Source: Alphaproteobacteria bacterium UBA6062 (GTDB taxonomy: Bacteria; Pseudomonadota; Alphaproteobacteria; Sneathiellales; Sneathiellaceae). Taken from it: a stretch of DNA of 6,664 nt. The translations under genes were made by a program, and so were the position numbers. The notes under the pieces are model-generated. The model was not told where the DNA came from. It was given only the letters and a program-made list of their open reading frames with translations, and ran no database searches. The stretch is taken from assembly GCA_002428885.1 (NCBI GenBank), contig DIYE01000272.1:5068-11731 (forward strand), written 5' to 3'. This document shows, in pieces, positions 1-6,025 of this stretch. Numbering within the stretch: the first letter of the stretch is position 1; each line of letters begins with the position of its first letter.

Positions 1-909
1 CGCAACCAGAACTGAGAAACGCCCGTTTTTAAAGGCTCGCAGGGTTCTTTCCCGGGCTCTTTGAGGGCGGTCACCATGAATGGCAGAGGCTTTGACACCT
101 TCGACTTCTTCTTCAATGGCGGCGGCAAGGGTTTCTGTCGTTGCTTTTGTACGAACAAAGACAATAACCCGATCTTTGCCTTCCTGCGCCAGCACATGCA
201 TGAGGAGGTCCTTTTTGTGCTGATACGGAACCATTAAAACGGAATGATCAATTGTATTGGCAACAACGGTTTCCCGGGGGGCTTCTACATATTCAGGAGA
301 TACCAGAAGATCGCCGGAGAGTTTTTTGATTTCCCTACTCATGGTTGCAGAGAAAAGAACCGTTTGATGCTCTTCGGGCAGTTTGGAGGCAATATCCCGG
401 ACATCGTCAATAAAGCCCATGTCGAGCATCCTGTCAGCTTCGTCCAAAACAAAGGTTTTGACATGGTCTAGCTGAACTGTGCCGCGCTTCATATGATCCA
501 TAAGGCGACCAGGCGTTGCGACAAGAATATCGACACCCCGGCTCAGTTGTTGAAGCTGGGGGCCATAAGGCGCTCCGCCATAGACGACCGTGTGAAACAA
601 CTTGATGCCACGAGTGAAGTCACGGATGCTTTTACCGATCTGATCGGCAAGTTCCCGGGTTGGAGCCAGGATAACGGCCGTTGGCTTGTTGGGCTTGGGA
701 CGTTTGCGATCATGAGATAACCGCTGCAGCAGCGGAAGAACGAAAGCAGCTGTTTTACCACCGCCCGTCTGGGCAATGCCCATGAGATCCCGACCTTCAA
801 GAAGGTGTGGGATTGCTGAGGCCTGAATGGGTGTCGGGGTCTCGTATCCTTGCTTGTCGAGCGCACGCAGAAGCGGACCGACAAGGTCGAGATCGGAAAA
901 TGCTGTCAT
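1..909 (-). CDS. rhlE: DEAD-box ATP-dependent RNA helicase, RhlE-like (3' end cut by window edge)
   Basis: Reading the minus strand from ATG at 909 gives 303 uninterrupted codons to the window edge, so the C-terminus is missing. All N-terminal helicase motifs are visible in order: Q motif around residues 21-29 (GYETPTPIQ), Walker A AQTGGGKT at 46-53, PTRELA at 83-88, TPGR at 132-135, Walker B DEAD at 156-159, SAT at 187-189, and the start of the second RecA domain (VIVFVRTK). The sequence stops at motif V. Family members use ATP to remodel RNA duplexes in ribosome assembly and mRNA decay. The LDMGF and VFVRTK segments resemble RhlE most; this assignment is by recall of the family, not by search. 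A good Shine-Dalgarno sequence, AAAGGA, lies 8 bases before the ATG. The gene is divergent from the sigma-factor gene and its leader is strongly structured. The Walker A position GGGKT is slightly unusual (commonly GTGKT or GSGKT) but keeps the essential Gly-Lys-Thr. Confidence 0.96.
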   Translation of the reverse strand, partial: MTAFSDLDLVGPLLRALDKQGYETPTPIQASAIPHLLEGRDLMGIAQTGGGKTAAFVLPLLQRLSHDRKRPKPNKPTAVILAPTRELADQIGKSIRDFTRGIKLFHTVVYGGAPYGPQLQQLSRGVDILVATPGRLMDHMKRGTVQLDHVKTFVLDEADRMLDMGFIDDVRDIASKLPEEHQTVLFSATMSREIKKLSGDLLVSPEYVEAPRETVVANTIDHSVLMVPYQHKKDLLMHVLAQEGKDRVIVFVRTKATTETLAAAIEEEVEGVKASAIHGDRPQRARERTLRAFKNGRFSVLVA

Positions 910-913
910 CAAT

Positions 914-1017
914 ACTGTCCTTTAACAGTGAGACCCGGATTGTTCTCCGGGCAAAAAAGCCGTTAAGGCGGGAACCGTTTCTCCCAGCCTGGCTCGGACA
1001 GTCTTGTTAAGGACAAT
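914..1017 (-). promoter_or_regulatory. Candidate Shine-Dalgarno-masking leader of the helicase mRNA
   Basis: In the minus-strand transcript, bases 1017 to 1005 (ATTGTCCTTAACA) can pair with bases 927 to 914, which contain the whole Shine-Dalgarno AAAGGA (923-918). I count 12 Watson-Crick pairs and one G-U pair, with a single bulged A at 923. A competing local hairpin, ACTGT at 929-925 with ACAGT at 918-914, would instead hold most of the Shine-Dalgarno sequence in its 6-base loop. The two folds are mutually exclusive. A separate hairpin (951-934) sits between the two arms. This is inferred from pairing by eye; the transcription start is unknown, so it is not shown that the upstream arm is in the mRNA. 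Confidence 0.4.
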
Positions 1018-1197
1018 CAGACCGGCAGCGGTTTTTTGTAACCGCGGAAATACTGTTCACTAAACCTATAACCCGGCATGCGGTCCTGACCGCAGTGACG
1101 GAGCGCCGATAATTGCGCCAAGGCCGTATGATGCTTTTAAATGAGAAAGTCAAGCACAGTCTTTGTCCTTTCGGCGAAAGATAGGGAAAAGGGAGGA

Positions 1198-1226
1198 TTG
1201 AATTCGCGGTTTTTCCCGACTAGGAT
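1198..1226 (+). promoter_or_regulatory. Possible sigma-70-type promoter of the sigma/anti-sigma operon
   Basis: TTGAAT at 1198-1203 and TAGGAT at 1221-1226 are separated by 17 bases; each hexamer matches 4 of 6 consensus positions. The predicted start near 1233 gives a leader of about 45 bases before the TTG start codon. No clear ECF-type AAC / CGT pair was found here, so autoregulation by the encoded sigma factor is not supported by what I can see. Confidence 0.35.
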
Positions 1227-1277
1227 GAGAAAGGACGTATTGAAATTTGGCGTTCCGGATCATTTGGGGACTTCTGT

Positions 1278-1826
1278 TTGCTATCGCCTGACGACATTGC
1301 AAAGCTCCTCGCGCGGGTTGCTCTTAGCGACCGGCAGGCCTTTAATATGCTCTATGAGCATACGTCTGCGAAACTTTTCGGTGTTACTCTTCGTTTATTA
1401 AGGAACAAAACCGACGCGGAAGATGCCCTGCAGGATGTCTACGTGAAAATCTGGCATCAGGCGGGAAAGTATGCCGCTTCTGATGCCAGCGCCATGTCGT
1501 GGCTTATCACTGTTGCTCGCAATCACGCCATTGACCGCTTGCGGCAGGGTAAAGGGCGCGGGCAGCAAGAGAGCCTTGAGGAGGCCGGTGATATTACTGA
1601 TGATCGGGTCAATCCTGAAATGTCAGCCGTCGCCGGGTCGGAAAGGCGTCGCATTGATCACTGTTTTGAAAGGCTGGATGCGGAAAAGTCAAAGGCTGTC
1701 AAGGAAGCTTATCTGGAAGGTTACTCTTATAAGGAACTGGCGGAAAAAAATGAGGTGCCGCTGAATACCATGAGAACCTGGCTGCGGCGCAGTCTGATGA
1801 AACTGAAGGAATGTCTGGAAGAATGA
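1278..1826 (+). CDS. ECF-family RNA polymerase sigma factor, SigK-like
   Basis: The 182-residue product has the two-domain ECF plan. Region 2 spans roughly residues 22-90, with the core-binding segment DAEDALQDVYVKIW (46-59) and the promoter-melting segment WLITVARNHAIDRLR (75-89). Region 4 spans roughly 121-176, with a helix-turn-helix (GYSYKELAEK onward) that would read the -35 element. The start is TTG at 1278: the frame is closed by TAG at 1221-1223, there is no ATG or GTG between, and GGGGA lies 7 bases upstream; the next ATG (codon 24) would cut into region 2. The next gene is a RskA-type anti-sigma factor, then a fasciclin lipoprotein, the same combination as the mycobacterial SigK system. 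The protein has exactly two cysteines, C129 and C179, at either end of region 4. The family role is to recruit RNA polymerase to envelope-stress promoters when released from the anti-sigma factor. The ECF call is firm; the SigK-like label rests mainly on context. Confidence 0.93.
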   Translation: MLSPDDIAKLLARVALSDRQAFNMLYEHTSAKLFGVTLRLLRNKTDAEDALQDVYVKIWHQAGKYAASDASAMSWLITVARNHAIDRLRQGKGRGQQESLEEAGDITDDRVNPEMSAVAGSERRRIDHCFERLDAEKSKAVKEAYLEGYSYKELAEKNEVPLNTMRTWLRRSLMKLKECLEE

Positions 1827-1828
1827 CT

Positions 1829-1833
1829 GAGGA
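1829..1833 (+). promoter_or_regulatory. Shine-Dalgarno site that favours the third ATG of the anti-sigma gene
   Basis: GAGGA ends 7 bases before ATG 1841. Two earlier in-frame ATGs exist: 1811, inside the sigma gene, and 1823, whose ATGA overlaps the sigma stop codon. Neither has as well placed a site, although the ATGA overlap could still allow coupled initiation. Confidence 0.6.
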
Positions 1834-1840
1834 CACACAT

Positions 1841-2548
1841 ATGCCAACCGGTGAAAGGGACGATGACGCCCTTGCGGCGGAGTATGTCCTGGGCGTTCTC
1901 GATCAGGAGGAGCGAGAGTCCGTTGAAATCCGGATCCGGACGGAGGCTGCGTTTGCCGTTCTGGTGAGAGACTGGGAGCATCGGCTATCAGATCTTAATA
2001 GTGAGTTTGAAGAGATTCCGCCTCCGGCTTCGGTGAAAGCAGGTGTCGAGAGTAAGCTCTTCTCGTCTGAAGACAGTTATCCGGGCTTTGCGGAAGAAGG
2101 CGGTTTCTGGAACCGTCTTGGATTCTGGCGTGGCTTTGCGGCGCTTGCCGTTGTTGCCGTTATCGTTTTATCTTCCCTGCTTGTTCAGCAAACGGATGAA
2201 CAGGTTGCTGGTGTTACTTATGTTGCGGCACTTTCAAGTGGTGAGACGGATGCGGAATTCGTGGTGCTGTATGAAGCGGAGACGGCCAGTCTGAAAGTGA
2301 CCCAAACCGGCGGTGTAAAGCCAACGGGCAAGGATTATGAACTCTGGTTCATTGACGGAGACGGTCCGGCGATTTCAATCGGCCTTGTTGATGGCGAGGG
2401 GGTAAAAGCACCTTTCATTCCGGATCATCTGAAAGGTCAGTATAAAGAGGGGTTGTCGCTCGCCGTTTCCCTGGAACCAACGGGTGGATCTCCAACCGGT
2501 GTGGCAACCGGACCGGTGATTGCTATCGGTAAGGCAAAAAAAATCTGA
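1841..2548 (+). CDS. RskA-type transmembrane anti-sigma factor
   Basis: Starting at ATG 1841 the product is 235 residues. The N-terminal cytoplasmic part contains LAAEYVLGVLD followed by a charged helical stretch and a conserved-type Trp (VRDWEHRL), the usual RskA sigma-binding segment; the HxxxCxxC zinc motif of many anti-sigma factors is absent. One transmembrane helix lies near residues 98-115 (GFAALAVVAVIVLSSLLV). The C-terminal part, outside the cytoplasm, carries RskA-family hallmarks: YELWFIDGDGP, AVSLEPTGGSPTG and ATGPVIAIG near the end. By family knowledge it holds the upstream sigma factor at the membrane until a signal, often regulated proteolysis, releases it. It is 14 bases from the sigma stop, or overlaps it if ATG 1823 or 1811 is used, which fits a two-gene operon. 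The alternative start at 1811 adds ten residues and does not change the domains. Confidence 0.9.
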   Translation: MPTGERDDDALAAEYVLGVLDQEERESVEIRIRTEAAFAVLVRDWEHRLSDLNSEFEEIPPPASVKAGVESKLFSSEDSYPGFAEEGGFWNRLGFWRGFAALAVVAVIVLSSLLVQQTDEQVAGVTYVAALSSGETDAEFVVLYEAETASLKVTQTGGVKPTGKDYELWFIDGDGPAISIGLVDGEGVKAPFIPDHLKGQYKEGLSLAVSLEPTGGSPTGVATGPVIAIGKAKKI

Positions 2549-2555
2549 TCCGGCT

Positions 2556-2581
2556 GAAACTTTTTTGAACGGCGTTTCGTT
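2556..2581 (+). promoter_or_regulatory. Candidate ECF-type promoter of the fasciclin gene
   Basis: GAAAC at 2556-2560 and CGTT at 2578-2581 are 17 bases apart. This resembles the GGAAC / CGTT layout of several proteobacterial ECF sigma promoters, including the alphaproteobacterial general-stress sigma EcfG, with one mismatch in the -35 element. It lies between the anti-sigma stop and the fasciclin start, about 50 bases before the latter. It could serve the sigma factor encoded upstream or another ECF sigma; the sequence cannot decide. A second possible -35-like TGAAC lies at 2566-2570. Confidence 0.35.
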
Positions 2582-2629
2582 CTTCTGATTATCTCCGCAT
2601 GAGGCGGGGTAACAACAAGGAGAAAACCC

Positions 2630-3211
2630 GTGATCAAATCTATTCGTATTACATCTGTATCCGCTGTCCTGATGCTGGGCGGTATCCTGACGGCTTGTGC
2701 CGGTCAGGACACAATGAGTAAATCCGAAAATCCGATGGTTGGGGGGGCTCCCATGTCTGCGGAGCGTAACATCATTGAAAATGCTGTTAATTCAAAGGAT
2801 CACACGACCCTGGTCGCAGCAGTAAAGGCGGCAGGATTGGTTGATACGCTTCAGGGCAAGGGACCTTTTACTGTTTTTGCACCGGTTAATTCTGCTTTTT
2901 CCGCGCTGCCGGCCGGCACTGTTGAAACTCTTCTGAAGCCTGAAAATAAGGCGACACTTACGAAAATCCTGGCCTGCCATGTGGTCGCGGCAGACGCCAT
3001 GTCAGCGGCCATTAAGAAAATGGTTGCCGCTGACGGCGGTATGCATACGGTTTCTACCGTTGGGGGTTGTAAATTCACAGCCATGTATGATCAGGGCAAG
3101 ATCATGATCAAGGACGGTAAGGGCGGTGTCGCCAAGGTAACGATTGCTGACGTGAAGCAATCCAATGGCGTTATACATGTGATTGATAAGGTTCTCCTTC
3201 CTGCCTCATAA
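2630..3211 (+). CDS. Fasciclin (FAS1) domain lipoprotein
   Basis: The start is GTG at 2630, supported by AAGGAG at 2617-2622 with a 7-base spacer. The 193-residue product begins with a lipoprotein signal peptide: Lys/Arg at positions 3 and 6, a hydrophobic core, and the lipobox LTAC with C23 as the lipidated residue. The residue after it is Ala, not Asp, which by the enterobacterial rule suggests the outer membrane. One FAS1 domain covers roughly 45-191, with the H1-type motif TVFAPVNSAF at 81-90, a conserved His in LACHVV, and the H2-type end VIDKVLLP at 184-191. FAS1 proteins are usually adhesive or surface proteins. Besides the lipid Cys there are C116 and C147, which might form a disulfide. 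It lies 81 bases after the anti-sigma gene and may be both cotranscribed and driven by its own promoter. Mycobacterial homologues MPT70/MPT83 are SigK targets, so this is the likeliest target of the local sigma factor. Confidence 0.93.
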   Translation: MIKSIRITSVSAVLMLGGILTACAGQDTMSKSENPMVGGAPMSAERNIIENAVNSKDHTTLVAAVKAAGLVDTLQGKGPFTVFAPVNSAFSALPAGTVETLLKPENKATLTKILACHVVAADAMSAAIKKMVAADGGMHTVSTVGGCKFTAMYDQGKIMIKDGKGGVAKVTIADVKQSNGVIHVIDKVLLPAS

Positions 3212-3232
3212 CCGGAAGAAACTTATCGTCCG

Positions 3233-3255
3233 TAGAGGCTGAAACTCAGCTTCTA
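3233..3255 (+). other. Stable hairpin downstream of the fasciclin gene
   Basis: TAGAGGCTGA at 3233-3242 pairs with TCAGCTTCTA at 3246-3255 through ten pairs (one G-U) around a three-base loop. No T-run follows, so it is not an intrinsic terminator by itself. It sits 21 bases after the fasciclin stop and just before the terminator at 3272, and could protect the 3' end of the message. Confidence 0.5.
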
Positions 3256-3271
3256 TGGTTCAGTCACATGG

Positions 3272-3308
3272 CACGGTGCTCCAGCTCCCCCGGGGCACCG
3301 TGTTTCTT
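3272..3308 (+). terminator. Intrinsic terminator after the fasciclin gene
   Basis: CACGGTGCTCC (3272-3282) pairs with GGGGCACCGTG (3292-3302), an 11-pair stem with one G-U pair and a 9-base loop, followed by TTTCTT. It is well placed to end the sigma / anti-sigma / fasciclin message. Confidence 0.8.
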
Positions 3309-3394
3309 ATATGCAAAAAATGCGTAACAGATCTTCGTTATTTTATCTGGCTAAAGAGGCGTTACTCCTATACAAGAGCGTCCTTTATGTTGCA
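3309..3394 (+). ncRNA. Possible small RNA or leader between two terminators
   Basis: This 86-base stretch lies between one terminator and a second terminator hairpin that has no gene of its own in front of it. It contains weak nested pairings: GTAAC 3324-3328 with GTTAC 3361-3365, or the overlapping CAGAT 3328-3332 with ATCTG 3345-3349. An alpha-type -10 (CTATAC, 3368-3373) is present but lacks a recognisable -35. No convincing ORF was seen. It may be a short RNA, the untranslated leader of the transporter gene, or neither. Confidence 0.25.
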
Positions 3395-3417
3395 GCGCAC
3401 ATATCGTGCGCTTTTTT
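3395..3417 (+). terminator. Terminator-like hairpin just upstream of the SulP gene
   Basis: GCGCAC (3395-3400) and GTGCGC (3406-3411) form a perfect 6-pair stem with a 5-base loop, directly followed by six T. It ends 27 bases before the transporter start codon. Because there is almost no room for a promoter after it, transcription reaching the transporter would probably have to pass it, as in an attenuator; alternatively it ends a short upstream RNA. Confidence 0.65.
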
Positions 3418-3444
3418 GTTGGGTAAAATGCGAGGCCGGGACAC

Positions 3445-5010
3445 GTGGATGTTAAAACAACAACGGTAAAGTCTGGACTGGAGATGTCTGTCTTTGCCCG
3501 CACAAAAACTGAATTGCTTTCCGGTCTGACTGTTGCTTTGGCTCTTGTGCCTGAAGCAGTTGCTTTTGCCTTTGTTGCCGGTGTTCATCCACTCGTTGGT
3601 CTTTACGCAGCCTTTCTGGTGGGGCTCATCACAGCCCTGATTGGTGGGCGCCCTGGCATGATTTCCGGTGCGACTGGTGCTTTGGCCGTGGTGATGGTCA
3701 GCCTCGTAGCCAGTCACGGCGTCGAATATCTCTTTGCGGCTGTTGTTCTGATGGGCATTTTCCAGATCCTGTCCGGTATTTTCCGTCTTGGTAAATTTAT
3801 TCGAATGGTGCCGCATCCGGTTATGCTTGGCTTCGTTAATGGTCTGGCCATCGTGATTTTCCTGGCTCAGCTTGGTCAGTTCAAGGTTATGGGTGAGGGC
3901 GGAAGCCTTGAGTGGCTAAGCGGTACGCCTCTTTACCTGATGCTGGGACTGGTTGCGCTGACGATGGCAATCATCTATTTCATGCCCAAACTGACAAAAG
4001 CCATCCCGGCACCGTTAATGGGCATTGGCGTTGTTTCCTTTCTGGTTATCGGCCTTAATCTGGAGGTACAGACGGTTGGTGATCTGGCATCTATCGCCGG
4101 TGGTTTCCCGGAATTTCATATTCCGACTGTTCCATTAACCATGGAAACATTATGGATTATTCTGCCTTACTCCCTGATCTTGGCCGCTATCGGCTTGATC
4201 GAAAGCCTGTTGACCCTGAACCTGGTCTCTGAAATCACAGAGACGCATGGCGGTGCCAGCAAGGAATGTGTTGCCCAGGGCGTTGCCAATACGGTTACCG
4301 GTTTCTTCGGCGGTATGGGGGGGTGTGCCATGATCGGCCAGAGCATGATCAATGTTACTTCCGGCGGTCGGCAACGTCTCTCCGGTATTTCAGCAGCTCT
4401 GTTCCTGCTGTGCTTCATTCTCTTTGCCTCCCCGCTGATTGAGCAGATTCCACTGGCGGCCCTGGTCGGCGTCATGTTTATGGTCGTGATCGGTACTTTT
4501 GCCTGGTCGAGCTTTCGAATTATCAATAAAATCCCGCTCTCCGATGCATTTGTCCTGGTTCTGGTTTCCGTTGTCACGGTGATCAGCGATCTAGCGGTTG
4601 CCGTCGTGGTCGGCGTGATTGTTTCCGCGCTGGTTTATGCCTGGCAGAGTGCTAAAAAAATTCATGCCCGCAGTTCCATTGATGACAAGGGCTCAAAGAT
4701 CTACGAGCTTGAAGGGCCGCTGTTTTTCGGATCAGTCACCAGTTTTCAGGAGCTGTTTGATTATCGGAATGATCCCGATGATGTGGTGATCGATTTTAAA
4801 AACTCTCGTGTGGTCGATCATTCCGGCCTTCAGGCCATTGACAGTCTGGCAGAAAAATACACCAACGCAGGCAAGACCTTGCACCTGCGCCATTTGAGCC
4901 GTGACTGCCAGGCGCTGTTGCACAAGGCGCGCAAACTGGTTGAGATATCCGTGCTGGAGGATCCGGAATATGGTGTCGCGACAGACTATGACAAGAATTA
5001 TGAGTCCTGA
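3445..5010 (+). CDS. SulP-family anion transporter with C-terminal STAS domain
   Basis: The 521-residue product is a full-length SulP (SLC26) protein. The membrane part, roughly residues 20-405, starts with the LSGLTVALALVPEAVAFAF first helix, carries ISGATGALAVVM near helix 3, and the family signature around FFGGMGGCAMIGQSM and SGGRQRLSG. The cytoplasmic STAS domain covers about 418-515 and keeps the DHSG motif at 458-461, with S460 at the position phosphorylated in SpoIIAA-type anti-anti-sigma proteins. SulP proteins move sulfate, bicarbonate or dicarboxylates, usually with Na+ or H+; the substrate cannot be read from sequence alone. The start is GTG at 3445 with a GAGG-containing region about 9 bases upstream. 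ATG at 3484 (codon 14) is an alternative that would still precede the first helix. The gene follows a terminator-like hairpin and is followed by MscS on the same strand. Confidence 0.95.
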   Translation: MDVKTTTVKSGLEMSVFARTKTELLSGLTVALALVPEAVAFAFVAGVHPLVGLYAAFLVGLITALIGGRPGMISGATGALAVVMVSLVASHGVEYLFAAVVLMGIFQILSGIFRLGKFIRMVPHPVMLGFVNGLAIVIFLAQLGQFKVMGEGGSLEWLSGTPLYLMLGLVALTMAIIYFMPKLTKAIPAPLMGIGVVSFLVIGLNLEVQTVGDLASIAGGFPEFHIPTVPLTMETLWIILPYSLILAAIGLIESLLTLNLVSEITETHGGASKECVAQGVANTVTGFFGGMGGCAMIGQSMINVTSGGRQRLSGISAALFLLCFILFASPLIEQIPLAALVGVMFMVVIGTFAWSSFRIINKIPLSDAFVLVLVSVVTVISDLAVAVVVGVIVSALVYAWQSAKKIHARSSIDDKGSKIYELEGPLFFGSVTSFQELFDYRNDPDDVVIDFKNSRVVDHSGLQAIDSLAEKYTNAGKTLHLRHLSRDCQALLHKARKLVEISVLEDPEYGVATDYDKNYES

Positions 5011-5011
5011 T

Positions 5012-5030
5012 CTTAGGCTCGTTGCCTAAG
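5012..5030 (+). other. Hairpin immediately after the SulP stop codon
   Basis: CTTAGGC (5012-5018) and GCCTAAG (5024-5030) form a perfect 7-pair stem with a 5-base loop, starting two bases after the stop codon. There is no T-run after it, so it may be a weak terminator, a 3' stabiliser or a processing site rather than a standard intrinsic terminator. Confidence 0.45.
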
Positions 5031-5049
5031 AATAAGTGAGGCTAAATAA

Positions 5050-5055
5050 TATAAT
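5050..5055 (+). promoter_or_regulatory. mscS: Perfect -10 hexamer upstream of mscS
   Basis: TATAAT at 5050-5055 lies in an AT-rich stretch between the SulP hairpin and the MscS gene. No good -35 is found at 16-18 bases upstream, so this is a weak or activator-dependent promoter candidate. The predicted leader of about 87 bases contains an inverted repeat (GTCCGG 5086-5091, CCGGAC 5107-5112) and ends with GAGGG 11 bases before the ATG. Confidence 0.35.
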
Positions 5056-5148
5056 AGACAGCTTGTATAGGACTTGAGAAAATACGTCCGGTTTAGGGAG
5101 AGGGTCCCGGACCGGGGATGTACAGACAAACAGAGGGTAGATAAACAC

Positions 5149-5973
5149 ATGGCTGATACACTGAATCTGGAAGCCATTACGCAGGAACTGGTAACAATCG
5201 TTACCACTTATGGCCTTGATGTCATCGGGGCGATTATTATCCTGATCATCGGTAATATGATTTCAAAGAGAGTACCGAAGACAGTCTCCAGGATACTGAA
5301 CAAGCGTGATGTTGATCCGACGGTCGTTAATTTCCTGGGCAGCCTGACCCGCATGTCCATCCTGATCATCACGCTCTTGCTTGTTTTGGCGCAGTTTGGT
5401 GTTCAGACAGCCAGCCTGATTGCCGTCCTGGGTGCGGCCGGCCTGGCGATCGGCCTTGCTTTACAGGGGACATTGTCCAATGTTGCTGGTGGCGTCATGC
5501 TGCTTTTCTTCCGTCCTCTTCGGGTCGGTGACTTTGTGGAAGCAGCCGGTCATGGCGGAACCGTGAAAGCCGTCAATCTGTTCACGACGGAGTTGGCGAC
5601 CCCTGACAATGTTCAGATCATCCTGCCCAATGCCAGCGTTTGGGGCAGTGCCATCAAGAATTTCAGTTTCCATGATACCCGTCGGGTCGACCTGGTTATG
5701 GGCATCGCCTATGAAGACGACATGGATAAGGCCATGAGTGTCATGAATGCTTTGATCGCAGCCGATGAGCGGACACTGAAAGATCCGGAGCCGATGATTG
5801 CCGTTGCAGAACTTGCCGATTCATCCGTCAACTTCACCGTTCGGATGTGGTGTAACAGCGGCGACTATTGGGGACTCAAATTCGATATGACAAAAGCCAT
5901 GAAAGAGGCCTTCGACAAGGAAGGAATTTCCATTCCCTTCCCGCAGCAGGTCGTTCATATGGTCAAGGAATAG
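5149..5973 (+). CDS. mscS: Small-conductance mechanosensitive channel, MscS type
   Basis: From ATG 5149 the product is 274 residues, close to the length of E. coli MscS (286). There are three N-terminal membrane helices, roughly at 22-42, 63-85 and 88-120. The third is the pore helix, with the Gly/Ala packing pattern GAAGLAIGLALQG at 95-107, followed by the family stretch SNVAGGVMLLFFRPLRVGD. The beta domain (ILPNASVWGSAIKNFS) and the alpha/beta C-terminal domain (SSVNFTVRMWCNSGDYW, ending GISIPFPQQVVH) complete the canonical cytoplasmic cage. Such channels open under membrane tension and release solutes on hypoosmotic shock. An in-frame TTG at 5074 would add 25 charged, non-membrane residues and is unlikely; the ATG is preceded by GAGGG at 11 bases. 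Neighbours are the SulP transporter upstream and a convergent ion channel downstream. No key residue appears to be missing. Confidence 0.96.
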   Translation: MADTLNLEAITQELVTIVTTYGLDVIGAIIILIIGNMISKRVPKTVSRILNKRDVDPTVVNFLGSLTRMSILIITLLLVLAQFGVQTASLIAVLGAAGLAIGLALQGTLSNVAGGVMLLFFRPLRVGDFVEAAGHGGTVKAVNLFTTELATPDNVQIILPNASVWGSAIKNFSFHDTRRVDLVMGIAYEDDMDKAMSVMNALIAADERTLKDPEPMIAVAELADSSVNFTVRMWCNSGDYWGLKFDMTKAMKEAFDKEGISIPFPQQVVHMVKE

Positions 5974-5996
5974 ATCCTTACCCTGGATTTTCGAAC

Positions 5997-6025
5997 AAAA
6001 GCCCCGCATCCAGCGGGGCTTTTTT
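5997..6025. terminator. Bidirectional intrinsic terminator between mscS and the ion-channel gene
   Basis: AAAAGCCCCGC (5997-6007), a five-base loop and GCGGGGC with six T (6013-6025) form a strong GC stem flanked by A and T runs, so it works on both strands. The TAA stop of the minus-strand gene (6026-6024) lies inside the T-run, making the two convergent genes share a very compact terminator. Confidence 0.9.

Larger units (their letters stand above)
910..1277. other. Divergent intergenic region between helicase and sigma-factor genes
   Basis: No convincing coding sequence is seen in these 368 bases. On the helicase side lie several inverted repeats: 934-951 (CCCGGA, 6-base loop, TCCGGG), 1028-1045 (GCGGTT, 6-base loop, AACCGC) and 1079-1094 (TGCGGTC, 2-base centre, GACCGCA). 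There is also a segment at 1005-1017 able to pair with the helicase Shine-Dalgarno region. The 1079-1094 palindrome is compact enough to be a protein-binding site rather than an RNA hairpin. A smaller palindrome, CTTTCGGCGAAAG, is at 1168-1180. On the sigma side there is one plausible housekeeping promoter. I could not find a convincing helicase promoter on the minus strand. Confidence 0.6.

Noticed and set aside
950..970. Short GCC/GGC stem followed by T6 on the minus strand in the helicase leader, considered as an attenuator
   Set aside because: The stem is only three pairs, too weak for an intrinsic terminator.
244..1010. Plus-strand and other-frame open frames of 67-113 residues across 244-1010
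   Set aside because: Nearly all of this lies antisense to or in another frame of the helicase gene, whose motifs are unmistakable; the products have no recognisable domains.
1141..1401. 86-residue plus-strand ORF beginning just before the sigma gene
   Set aside because: It overlaps the sigma coding region in another frame, lacks a ribosome site, and has no domain features; the region before 1278 looks like a promoter and leader.
2552..3246. Ten-base repeat GGCTGAAACT at 2552-2561 and 3237-3246, considered as a shared promoter element
   Set aside because: Ten-base matches are expected by chance in a window of this size, the second copy is part of a 3' hairpin, and no matching -10 follows it.
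3255..3455. 66-residue plus-strand ORF between the fasciclin and SulP genes, considered as a leader peptide
   Set aside because: It runs through both terminator hairpins and has no ribosome site; its composition is not that of a typical regulatory leader peptide.
3808..4577. Minus-strand ORFs of 74-143 residues within the SulP gene
   Set aside because: They are shadows opposite a clear full-length SulP coding sequence and have no family features.
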